Origin: GCA-002282575 sp964646525 | GTDB taxonomy: Bacteria > Pseudomonadota > Gammaproteobacteria > Thiomicrospirales > Thiomicrospiraceae | Reading direction: 5' to 3' | Assembly (NCBI GenBank): GCA_964646525.1 | Contig: CAZYER010000057.1 | Coordinates: forward strand, 1-7,221 | DNA: 7,221 bases | Shown: in pieces, positions 1 through 5,870 of the stretch | How the letters are laid out: each line of letters opens with the position of its first letter | How positions within the stretch are numbered: the first letter of the stretch is position 1 | Made by a program: the position numbers and the translations under genes | Notes under the pieces: generated by a model | The model's database searches: none | What the model was told of the DNA's origin: nothing | What the model saw: only the letters and a program-made list of their open reading frames with translations

Positions 1-256
1 CCGCTTTTTGTTTAATGCGCTCATGCACGGTTGCATCCGCTGCCATTGCCTTAGCTGCTTTTGCTTCACCATAGTATTCAGCCAAACACACTTGAGTTTG
101 CTTACCCAACCAAATAAAGCGCCAAGGTTGCGTTAAATGATGATTAGGTGCCATCACTGCTGCTTCAATTAACGGATAAATATCATCCACAACTAACGCT
201 TTAGATTGAAATTTAAACACACTGCGACGTGACATAACTACTTGATTAAATTCCAT
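1..256 (-). CDS. Nitroreductase-family protein, N-terminal part (cut by window edge)
   Basis: The first 85 residues of a minus-strand protein are visible; the rest lies beyond the left edge. Nitroreductases are FMN-dependent NAD(P)H oxidoreductases of the cytoplasm. The sequence shows the family N-terminus: SRRSVFKF at residues 9-16 (the RRS motif contacts FMN phosphate in this family), then EAAVMAPNHHLTQPWRF at about 39-55, which corresponds to the AP(D/N)H..TQPW.F block of the small YdjA-like branch. The ATG at 256-254 is preceded by AGAGG four bases upstream, supporting this start. It is transcribed away from the transporter gene at 523, so both promoters must lie in the shared spacer. Substrate cannot be told from this part. 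Family assignment is fairly safe; the YdjA-like subgroup is an inference. Confidence 0.8.
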   Translation of the reverse strand, partial: MEFNQVVMSRRSVFKFQSKALVVDDIYPLIEAAVMAPNHHLTQPWRFIWLGKQTQVCLAEYYGEAKAAKAMAADATVHERIKQKA

Positions 257-522
257 AAAACCTCTTTTAATAGGATGAATAATATAGGTTATAACTTGTG
301 GATAATATGGGGATAATGTCACAATTAACAACATTGATTAAAACAATCCACAATGATACACAAGCCTGTGAACAAGAATGAAACAAAGCTATGAGCAGAG
401 TATTCACATCTTAACGCTATGAAAAAAAGAGCAAAAATAATCTTATCCACATACCCACAGGCACTATAATCTTAACAATAAAGAAATAAGAATATCTCTT
501 TAACTAATTAGAACCCATCATT
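257..522. promoter_or_regulatory. AT-rich divergent spacer with DnaA-box-like cluster
   Basis: No gene is visible in these 266 bases between two divergent genes. Two 9-mers match the DnaA box TTATCCACA exactly: 297-305 (minus orientation) and 443-451 (plus). One-mismatch copies of TTATNCACA lie at 308-316 (minus), 354-362 (plus), 367-375 (minus) and 400-408 (plus), and a two-mismatch copy at 451-459. The spacer is strongly AT-rich, with no GATC site. The cluster could be a replication origin, a DnaA-titrating locus, or a DnaA-controlled divergent promoter region. No dnaA, dnaN or mnmG is in view, so origin status is speculative. The exact matches are seen directly; function is inferred. Confidence 0.45.
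443..470 (+). promoter_or_regulatory. Candidate sigma70-type promoter for the 523-2641 gene cluster
   Basis: A perfect TATAAT at 465-470 lies about 50 bases before the transporter start. Sixteen bases upstream, TTATCC at 443-448 is a poor -35 element and forms the first six bases of a perfect DnaA box (443-451). If this promoter is used, DnaA binding would be expected to occlude RNA polymerase. The -10 is clear; the -35 is weak, so confidence is low. Confidence 0.35.
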
Positions 523-1460
523 ATGAGCTCCATTTTACTCGAATGCTTTCTCTTCATCAGCATTGGCTACCTGTTGAAACAAACACAACCACTAGCCTTC
601 GATGCCGAAACCGTTCGTAAATCGATTATTTCACTTATTTACCTAGTACTATTACCCGCATTAGTGATTAAGTCCTTATGGAAATCGGCCTGCTGAATTA
701 ATCCAATGGCAAATCAGTGCTAGTGTGATCATCACCATTCTCATTACAGCAAGCTTAATTTGGTTTATTTATCGTTATTTAACAGACAACAAAGCCATAT
801 TGGGTAGCGTCATACTTGCAGGTAGTTTAAGTAATGCAACCTATCAAGGGCTCCCTATTTTGAATCACCAACTCGGTGAATTGGGTACTGCCATCACCAT
901 ACAATACGATTTTTTTTGCTCAAACTCCCCTATTACTAACACTAGGAATCTTATTAGCACGCTATTTTGGCCAGAACCCTACAACAACAGAACCTGAAAC
1001 TTGGTGGAAAACCCTAGCTAAAGTACCTGCATTATGGGCAGCAGGATTAGGATTGTTACTGAATCAACAACAAATAGCACCTATTGAACCGATGATCACT
1101 TGGTTAACCCATTTAAGTGATCCTGTCATTCCCTTAATGCTCATTAGTATCGGGTTAGGATTAAGACCAGAAAGCATACGTTGGAAAGATATTCCCTTCT
1201 TAACCCCCGTTTTAATGATTAAACTGATGATTGCACCATTTATCATTATCTTAATTGCTCGATCCTTACAGTTAAATGAACAACAAGTGATGGGATTAGC
1301 ATTAGAAGCAGGTATGTCGAGCATACTTATTGCTATTGTTTTAGTGGAGCGTTATCATCTAGATGTTAAGAAATTCATTGAAATCGTGACCTTAACGTTA
1401 CTACTTAGTTTAGGAAGCCTACCTTTATGGCAATGGTTACTCGATCAACAATTGGTTTAA
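523..1460 (+). pseudogene. AEC-family (auxin efflux carrier type) transporter, interrupted by two +1 frameshifts
   Basis: AEC proteins are inner-membrane carriers of about 300-320 residues with around ten helices; bacterial members export or import small organic acids such as malate. Reading from ATG 523, the frame gives a typical AEC N-terminus (FISIGYLLKQ, then LLPALVIKSLWKS) and hits TGA at 694-696. The protein continues in the next frame (AELIQWQISASVIITILI, LAGSLSNATYQGLPIL) to a run of eight T at 910-917, then shifts again to QTPLLLTLGILLARYF and on to TAA 1458-1460. Removing one G at 687-688 and one T from the run restores a continuous 311-residue protein, full family length. The C-terminal EAGMSSILIAIVLVERYHLD matches the conserved EA.MP....LVLAERY.LD-type block. 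Otherwise intact codons suggest a very recent lesion or sequencing error. Substrate unknown. Confidence 0.82.
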
Positions 1461-1948
1461 GCGGATTAGTCCTGCTCATAGCAATGCTATCCGGTTGTGG
1501 CAGTCAGCCTAATAGGCAAAGTGCTTCAAGTGTGATATTACCACCGACAACAACACAATCCATCAGCACCAGTCAAGCCAGACAAATTGTTGTTGAAAAG
1601 ACAATTGCTCAATTGGGAAAACCTTACAAACTAAGTGGCAACTCTCCGAGTGAAGGTTTTGATTGTTCTGGCTTGGTATTCTATACCCACTTAAATGCAG
1701 GTAAATTAGTACCGCGTCGCGCCGAGGAACAATTTACCTCAATTAAACAGTCGAACAAAATTTTACCTGGTGATTTGGTTTTTTTTACCACCGATTCACG
1801 CGGTAAACGGGTGGATCATGTTGGTATTTACATTGGTCAAAATACCTTTATTCATGCACCAGGTAAGGGAAAACCCGTTACTACTGCTAACATTACCGAT
1901 GATTATTGGCAAAAACGCCTTGTCGGTGCTGGAACCTATTGGGATTAA
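1427..1948 (+). CDS. NlpC/P60-family lipoprotein, putative peptidoglycan endopeptidase
   Basis: A 173-residue lipoprotein with an NlpC/P60 cysteine peptidase domain; members of this family cut stem-peptide bonds of peptidoglycan in the periplasm. Residues 9-24 form a lipoprotein signal ending LSGC, so Cys24 should be lipidated; the following Gln-, Ser- and Thr-rich stretch (about 25-50) is a linker. The catalytic domain spans about 52-173: Cys80 in FDCSG, His131 in DHVGIY and His143 in FIHAP form the expected Cys-His-His set, with LPGDLVFF at 113-120 also typical. It resembles the Spr/MepS size class. The start overlaps the transporter's 3' end by 34 bases and has AGGA 11 bases upstream; ATG 1433 is an alternative. 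It is followed after 3 bases by the MlaA-family gene, suggesting cotranscription of two envelope genes. Confidence 0.9.
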   Translation: MAMVTRSTIGLSGLVLLIAMLSGCGSQPNRQSASSVILPPTTTQSISTSQARQIVVEKTIAQLGKPYKLSGNSPSEGFDCSGLVFYTHLNAGKLVPRRAEEQFTSIKQSNKILPGDLVFFTTDSRGKRVDHVGIYIGQNTFIHAPGKGKPVTTANITDDYWQKRLVGAGTYWD

Positions 1949-1951
1949 TTC

Positions 1952-2641
1952 ATGCTAACAAAACTAAGCCTTGTCAGCTTACTCGGCTTATCATTGGCGA
2001 CAACTACCATATATGCTAATGAAATAGACCCTTACGAGTCCTTCAATCGTCCTGTTGATGCATTCAATACTAGCTTTGATAAATATGCCTTCAAACCAGT
2101 TACAGAAGGTTACGTCGCCATTACCCCTGATCCTGCTCAACAAGCCGTTCATAATTTTGTTGGTAATCTATTCGAACCTGAAACCATTCTGAGTGATTTG
2201 CTACAAGGAAAATTTTCGCAAGCCGTTCAAGACACAGCTCGTTTTATTTTTAACAGTACTTTTGGTTTATTTGGTTTAATTGATATTGCAACCCCAATGG
2301 GATTGCCTAAAAACAATGAAGATTTAGGTCAAACCTTTGCTGTTTGGGGATGGAAGGAATCGGATTACTTAGCCTTACCCTTTTTAGGACCTTCTACCGT
2401 TCGTGATGCCAGTACCAAACCCATCGAAATTTTGTATTTAACAGGTTATGGCTTACCTATTACCGCACTAAAACTACTGGATATGCGTGCTAGTTTATTG
2501 CCACTAGAACCAATCATTGAAAGTGCTCTTGATCGCTATAGTTTCATTCGTGACAGCTACCTGCAACAACGTCAATACCGTATTAATGATGGTGTATCGG
2601 ATAACAAACAAAAGCTCAATAATTTTGATTTTTCTGATTAG
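1952..2641 (+). CDS. mlaA: MlaA/VacJ-family outer-membrane lipid asymmetry protein
   Basis: MlaA sits in the outer membrane and removes misplaced phospholipids from the outer leaflet, passing them to periplasmic MlaC. This 229-residue protein shows the family blocks in order: DPYESFNRPVDAFNTSFDKY at 26-45 (family: DP.E.FNR....FN...D), KPVTEGYVAITP at about 48-59, VHNFVGNLFEP, LLQGKFSQAVQDTARFIFNS, GLFGLIDIATPMGLP, DLGQTFAVWG, YLALPFLGPSTVRDA. Unlike E. coli MlaA it has no lipobox: the N-terminus (1-22, ending IYA) is an ordinary signal peptide with no cysteine nearby. GGGA at 1941-1944, inside the upstream gene's last codons, gives an SD 7 bases before ATG. No mlaFEDCB genes are in view. Assignment is strong; the symbol follows homology. 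Confidence 0.92.
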   Translation: MLTKLSLVSLLGLSLATTTIYANEIDPYESFNRPVDAFNTSFDKYAFKPVTEGYVAITPDPAQQAVHNFVGNLFEPETILSDLLQGKFSQAVQDTARFIFNSTFGLFGLIDIATPMGLPKNNEDLGQTFAVWGWKESDYLALPFLGPSTVRDASTKPIEILYLTGYGLPITALKLLDMRASLLPLEPIIESALDRYSFIRDSYLQQRQYRINDGVSDNKQKLNNFDFSD

Positions 2642-2703
2642 TGTCCTTCACAATAGCAGACATAGCTGAACGGGCTTTTGACTTTTATGCTCAACCTCGT
2701 TAG
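2641..2703 (+). other. Possible 20-codon ORF after the MlaA-family gene
   Basis: A GTG overlapping the last base of the mlaA stop opens a frame of 20 codons (begins SFTIADIAERAFDFYAQ after the start) closing at TAG 2701-2703. It has no Shine-Dalgarno of its own beyond possible coupling to mlaA. The composition looks protein-like and amphipathic, but I do not recognise it; it may be a gene remnant or chance. The rest of the 2642-2745 spacer shows no convincing promoter or terminator. Confidence 0.15.
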
Positions 2704-2745
2704 GCTTATCCATTCATTCAAATTATTATATTGTGGGATAGTATT

Positions 2746-3582
2746 GTGTCGTTAACGGTTGTTTCTTTTAATATTAATAGCTTACGTGCGCGTTTGCATC
2801 AATTAGAAGCACTGATTGAGCAACATCAACCAGAACTGATTTTATTGCAAGAAACCAAAGTGCAAGATGCTGATTTCCCCATTGAATCCATTCATGTATT
2901 GGGTTATCAAGTTGAATTTCATGGCCAAAAAACGCATTATGGCGTGGCAACCCTATCTAAACTACCATTAGTTTCGGTGCAAAAAGGCTACCCTTGGGAT
3001 GACGAAAACGCACAACGTCGTTTTATTCACAGCCGATACCAATTAGCCGACGGCAAAACGATTGATGTCATGAATGGCTATTTTCCACAGGGAGAAGAGC
3101 GTGCTCACCCCGTTAAATTCCCTTATAAAGAACGTTTTTATAAAGAATTAAACGACTATTTAGCCACCATTCCATCCAGTAATCTGGCTGTTTTAGGTGG
3201 TGATATGAATATTTCCCATACCGATTACGATGTGGGTATTGGTGAAGTCAATGCTAAACGCTGGTTACGTACGGGTAAATGTTCCTTTTTACCCGAAGAG
3301 CGTGAATGGTTCGACCAGTTAATGCAGTGGGGTTGGACAGATACCTATCGTCATCAGCATCCTAACCCAGCCGAAAGTGAACGCTATTATTCGTGGTTTG
3401 ATTACCGCTCTAAAGGATTTGAAGATACTCCTAAACGGGGACTACGCATTGATTTGTTATTGGCTTCTGCGCCGCTACAGGAATCGCTTGTTTCTACCGG
3501 TATTGATTATGTCACGCGTGCTATGGATAAACCTTCCGATCATGCACCTGTATGGGCAAAATTCAACGTGGTTGGCTTATGA
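2746..3582 (+). CDS. xthA: Exodeoxyribonuclease III (AP endonuclease)
   Basis: XthA is the main AP endonuclease of base excision repair; it incises 5' of abasic sites and has 3'-5' exonuclease and 3'-phosphatase activity. The 278 residues align end to end with E. coli XthA (268 aa). Active-site residues are all present: Asn9 (SFNIN), Glu36 (LLQETK), Tyr112 (GYFPQGE), Asp153 and Asn155 (GGDMNIS), Asp265 and His266 (PSDHAPVW). The blocks RRWLRTGKCSFLPEERE-like (KRWLRTGKCSFLPEEREW) and YYSWFDYRSKGF are also conserved. GTG 2746 is preferred over an in-frame TTG at 2731 because GGGA (2735-2738) lies 7 bases upstream and the resulting N-terminus fits the family. The stop overlaps the next gene's ATG (ATGA), indicating translational coupling. 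Confidence 0.97.
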   Translation: MSLTVVSFNINSLRARLHQLEALIEQHQPELILLQETKVQDADFPIESIHVLGYQVEFHGQKTHYGVATLSKLPLVSVQKGYPWDDENAQRRFIHSRYQLADGKTIDVMNGYFPQGEERAHPVKFPYKERFYKELNDYLATIPSSNLAVLGGDMNISHTDYDVGIGEVNAKRWLRTGKCSFLPEEREWFDQLMQWGWTDTYRHQHPNPAESERYYSWFDYRSKGFEDTPKRGLRIDLLLASAPLQESLVSTGIDYVTRAMDKPSDHAPVWAKFNVVGL

Positions 3583-4262
3583 ATCATTCGACATTAACCA
3601 CTTTTAATAGCCGTATTGTTGCTATTAATCCCTTAGCAGGTAACCTAGTCGAGTTGTTATTGGAACGACCAACTGACTTTAATTGGCAAGCGGGTGATTA
3701 TCTCTGGTTGGGTTTGGATGAAAACCAATTAAAACCTTTTTCCATTGCCAATCTGTCTGATGGAAATACGAATCATATTCAATGTGATATTGCCGTCACA
3801 GAAGCTTTGGCTGAGTGGTGGAAAAAGCTGACGCAAGCTACAAGCTGTCTTATCAAGGGACCTGTTAATCAATATCATTGGCCGGAAGGTGATGCGCCTG
3901 TTTATCTGTTAGCAGGTGGTACGGGAATTACGCCTTTATTGGCTTTGTTAAAGGCACATGAGACGGAGTTAACTGATCGCGTGGTAACGCTTTATTGGGG
4001 TGTACGTCGGTCAGAATTATTGTTTGCGCGTGAATTACTGGATCATTTAGCTAAAACCTATGCCAAATTTCATTGGCAAGCCATTATTTCTGATGAACAT
4101 GATGACTGGACTGGTGCCAAAGGCAATCTACCCGATGCGGTAATGCAAAGCATTAACGATGTTAGTCATTATCAATGGTTAATTTGTGGACCTTGGCCAA
4201 TGGTACATTTATTGAAAAACTGGTTGATTAATCAGGGTGTTATGTCTCAAAAAATTCAGTAA
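3579..4262 (+). CDS. Fre-like NAD(P)H-flavin reductase / FNR-superfamily oxidoreductase
   Basis: A 227-residue soluble protein of the ferredoxin-NADP reductase superfamily, closest in length and layout to Fre (NAD(P)H:flavin oxidoreductase, 233 aa in E. coli). Residues 1-95 form the flavin-binding barrel with KPFSIAN at 52-58, the R/KPFS flavin motif. Residues 106-227 form the nucleotide-binding domain with LLAGGTGITPLLALL at 110-124, LYWGVRRSELLF, and CGPWPM at 203-208. No iron-sulfur cysteine cluster is visible. ATG 3579 is chosen because it overlaps the xthA stop as ATGA; an in-frame ATG at 3552 lies inside xthA without a clear SD. Fre-type enzymes supply reduced flavins for iron reduction, siderophore release or other reductases. 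Placement before ccoS may hint at a redox role, but this is inference and a different FNR-like reductase cannot be excluded. Confidence 0.85.
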   Translation: MNHSTLTTFNSRIVAINPLAGNLVELLLERPTDFNWQAGDYLWLGLDENQLKPFSIANLSDGNTNHIQCDIAVTEALAEWWKKLTQATSCLIKGPVNQYHWPEGDAPVYLLAGGTGITPLLALLKAHETELTDRVVTLYWGVRRSELLFARELLDHLAKTYAKFHWQAIISDEHDDWTGAKGNLPDAVMQSINDVSHYQWLICGPWPMVHLLKNWLINQGVMSQKIQ

Positions 4263-4273
4263 GGAAAACCGTC

Positions 4274-4483
4274 ATGGAAGTGATTTACGGACTTATTCCC
4301 AGTGTCATTATTGTTGGTATTTTGGTGGTAATGGCGATTATATGGGCAGCGAAAAAAGGTCAGTTTGATGATTTGGATGGTGCAGGTAGTCGTATTCTAA
4401 TGAGTGACGATGATCAGCCTTTTGCCGATCCTGTTACAAAGCCAACGACTGAGCCGACAACAACGGATAAAACCAACGCTTAA
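4274..4483 (+). CDS. ccoS: cbb3-type cytochrome oxidase assembly protein CcoS
   Basis: CcoS is a small inner-membrane protein needed to mature cbb3-type cytochrome c oxidase, in particular for haem and copper cofactor insertion. The 69-residue product begins MEVIYGLIPSVIIVGILVV, a single membrane helix at about 4-26, followed by AAKKGQFDDLDGAGSRILMSDDD (25-47), the diagnostic CcoS block. The C-terminal 20 residues are a Pro/Thr-rich tail not conserved in the family. SD AAGGAA at 4261-4266 overlaps the upstream stop, 8 bases before ATG, so it is likely in one operon with the reductase and xthA. Usual neighbours ccoNOQP, ccoG, ccoH and ccoI are absent here. The last 50 bases overlap the 3' end of the tesA remnant on the other strand. 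Confidence 0.95.
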   Translation: MEVIYGLIPSVIIVGILVVMAIIWAAKKGQFDDLDGAGSRILMSDDDQPFADPVTKPTTEPTTTDKTNA

Positions 4484-4619
4484 TGCGTTGCAAAATAATC
4501 GGCTGTGCTTTTTCATTAGGATGTAAGCCATCATCTTGCATTAGGCTCGGTTCTAGCGCCACATCGACTAAGAAAAAAGGCTCTAACGGAACTTGTTCAC
4601 TTTTCGCTAACTTTAGAAA
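4434..4619 (-). pseudogene. tesA: TesA (acyl-CoA thioesterase I / lysophospholipase) C-terminal remnant
   Basis: TesA is a periplasmic SGNH/GDSL hydrolase of about 190-210 residues. On the minus strand, upstream of TAA at 4436-4434, about 60 codons read LKLAKSEQVPLEPFFLVDVA, then the stretch LMQDDGLHPNEKAQP, closely matching the C-terminus of E. coli TesA (KLAKEFDVPLLPFF ... WMQDDGIHPNRDAQP). The catalytic Asp and His of the D..H motif (DGLH) are present. Going upstream the frame meets a stop at 4625-4623, and the signal peptide, GDSL serine block and oxyanion-hole blocks are missing. The match ends near 4610-4619, where plus-strand ybbA coding begins, so the 5' two thirds of the gene are gone. 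The remnant has no start codon or promoter and cannot make active enzyme. The left boundary is exact; the right boundary is a break-point estimate. Confidence 0.85.
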
Positions 4620-4972
4620 ATGTCATGATGCCAATGGAGCTGTTTGGTTTAGCAAATGCGAAACAACGGGCAATGGAAGCACTCGATTTGGTTGAACTGA
4701 CACATAGAGCGCATCATTTTCCCAATAGTCTTTCCGGTGGCGAACAACAACGTGTGGCTATTGCGCGCGCCTTGGTGACTCAACCAGCGATTATTTTTGC
4801 CGATGAACCCACCGGTAATTTAGACGAGACAACGGCGCATCATATTCAACGGTTATTACTAAGCTTGCCTAGCCATACCAGTTTGGTGACCGTTACCCAT
4901 GATATGAATTTTGCTCGTCAACACCAGCAACATTATGTGCTCACTGAAGGTCGTTTGGAGTTATCAACATGA
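4607..4972 (+). pseudogene. ybbA: YbbA-type ABC transporter ATPase, C-terminal half
   Basis: YbbA belongs to the LolD/MacB-type ATPases of about 225-230 residues that energise FtsX-like permeases. Coding similarity starts with LTLENVMMPMELFGL and continues through the signature LSGGEQQRVAIARAL, Walker B IIFADEP, D-loop GNLDE and the H-loop histidine in VTVTHD (residues counted from ATG 4625: about 36-50, 56-62, 64-68, 88-93). The Walker A P-loop, A-loop and Q-loop, about the first 100 residues, are absent. Upstream sequence instead belongs to tesA on the other strand. Without Walker A the product cannot bind ATP normally. ATG 4625 has no SD. The stop overlaps the permease ATG (ATGA), the original translational coupling. 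The TesA neighbour supports the YbbA rather than LolD assignment. Confidence 0.88.
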
Positions 4973-5832
4973 CCTTAGCGGTACGTTATTTTTGGCTGGG
5001 TTTACGACGCGGTCAGTTTCGTTGGTTATGGTTGGCTATTCTACTGGCCAGTTTAAGTGTCACTTTTATTGAACAATTGGCACAGACGGTTAAAGCCAGT
5101 AGTCATGAAGTGCTGATTGACCCTATTTTAGCGGCACAGTGGTCGTTGCAAGTGGGCGATACCTTGGCCTTAGGTAATAGAATCTTTCATGTTCAAGGTA
5201 TATTGGCAGAGGCGGATTCTTTGCAAACGGTGGCCAGTCAGTTTGCGCCACAAGTGATTATTCCCCTCAATGTCTCAGCCGAATTGGGATTAACCAGTGT
5301 GGGTAGTCGCATCAGTTACGAACGCCTTTTTGCCAGTGATGAAACACGCATTAAGCAACTCATGCAACAGCTTAACCGTCAAACGCCAACGGAATGGCAA
5401 CTAATTTCTAGTCAAACTGCCAGCGAAGACTTAAATCAAACGCTGAATACGGCGTGGTTATTTCTCGATATTACTGCTTTAGTGAGCCTATTGGTGGCAG
5501 GTTTGGCGGTATTAATTGCCAGTCGATTTTATTTACCACAATGGCGTAAACAATTGGCAATCATGCGTGCTTTGGGCATGACACAAGGGCAATTAGCACG
5601 ATTATTTGCTGGTCAACTGACTTTATTGGCGCTGTTTGCCAGCAGTTTGGCAACCCTCACCAGCGCCTTAATGAGTGTTTATTGGTTGAAAATTCCCGTT
5701 TCATTTAGTCCTAGCCTGTGGTTGGTCGGCTTAGTGGTCAGTAGCAGCAGCTTATTACTCATGGCTTGGTTAACTCAATCCAGTTATTTACGTATGCATC
5801 CAAGACAACTTGCGCAAGCGATTGGGGATTGA
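4969..5832 (+). pseudogene. ybbP: YbbP-like ABC permease, N-terminal half with internal deletion
   Basis: YbbP-type permeases have about 800 residues in two FtsX-like halves. This frame codes 287 residues matching only the first half: YFWLGLRRG with helix 1 at about 18-35; a periplasmic part with GDTLALGNRIFHVQGI (64-79) and GSRISYERLF (112-121); helices near 162-185, 213-240 and 250-270; and the FtsX loop QLAIMRALGMTQGQLARLF at 195-213. Compared with E. coli YbbP, about 80 residues are missing between VKASS (41-45) and EVLIDPILAAQ (47-57), in frame, at about base 5098-5108. The protein stops at the linker after the first FtsX domain, so the C-terminal half is absent. GGAG at 4957-4960 gives a good SD. 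A compact four-helix half-permease is possible, but with a broken ATPase beside it decay is more likely. Confidence 0.8.
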
Positions 5833-5842
5833 AAAGTAAATT

Positions 5843-5868
5843 AAAGCCCCCAAAGTTGGGGGATTTTT
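5843..5868. terminator. Bidirectional rho-independent terminator
   Basis: CCCCC (5847-5851) pairs with GGGGG (5858-5862), with AA/TT able to extend the stem inward, leaving a short loop. A run of five T follows on the plus strand (5864-5868), and AAA at 5843-5845 gives a short T-run on the minus strand. It stands between the convergent permease fragment and the HigA-like fragment and could end transcription from both sides, more efficiently for the plus strand. Confidence 0.8.
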
Positions 5869-5870
5869 GC

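Noticed and set aside
297..451. CRISPR-like or iteron array in the 257-522 spacer
   Set aside because: The repeated 9-mers are degenerate, in both orientations and irregularly spaced, fitting DnaA boxes rather than a CRISPR or plasmid iteron array.
725..997. Separate small gene in the AEC region
   Set aside because: It is the middle frame of the frameshifted transporter; both ends continue into AEC coding in the neighbouring frames.
1064..1324. Minus-strand frame of 86 codons opposite the transporter
   Set aside because: Antisense shadow of a well-supported AEC coding region, with no recognisable motif or SD.
2731..2745. TTG 2731 as the xthA start
   Set aside because: It would add five residues not typical of the family and would place the GGGA SD inside the coding region; GTG 2746 has correct SD spacing.
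3552..3578. ATG 3552 as start of the Fre-like reductase
   Set aside because: It lies deep in xthA without an SD; ATG 3579 gives the ATGA overlap and a family-like N-terminus.
4483..4695. A 70-codon plus-strand frame starting on the ccoS stop
   Set aside because: It runs antisense through the TesA C-terminus and then out of frame through ybbA. It is Cys/Ser/Lys-rich with no family resemblance, so it is a shadow frame across the deletion junction.
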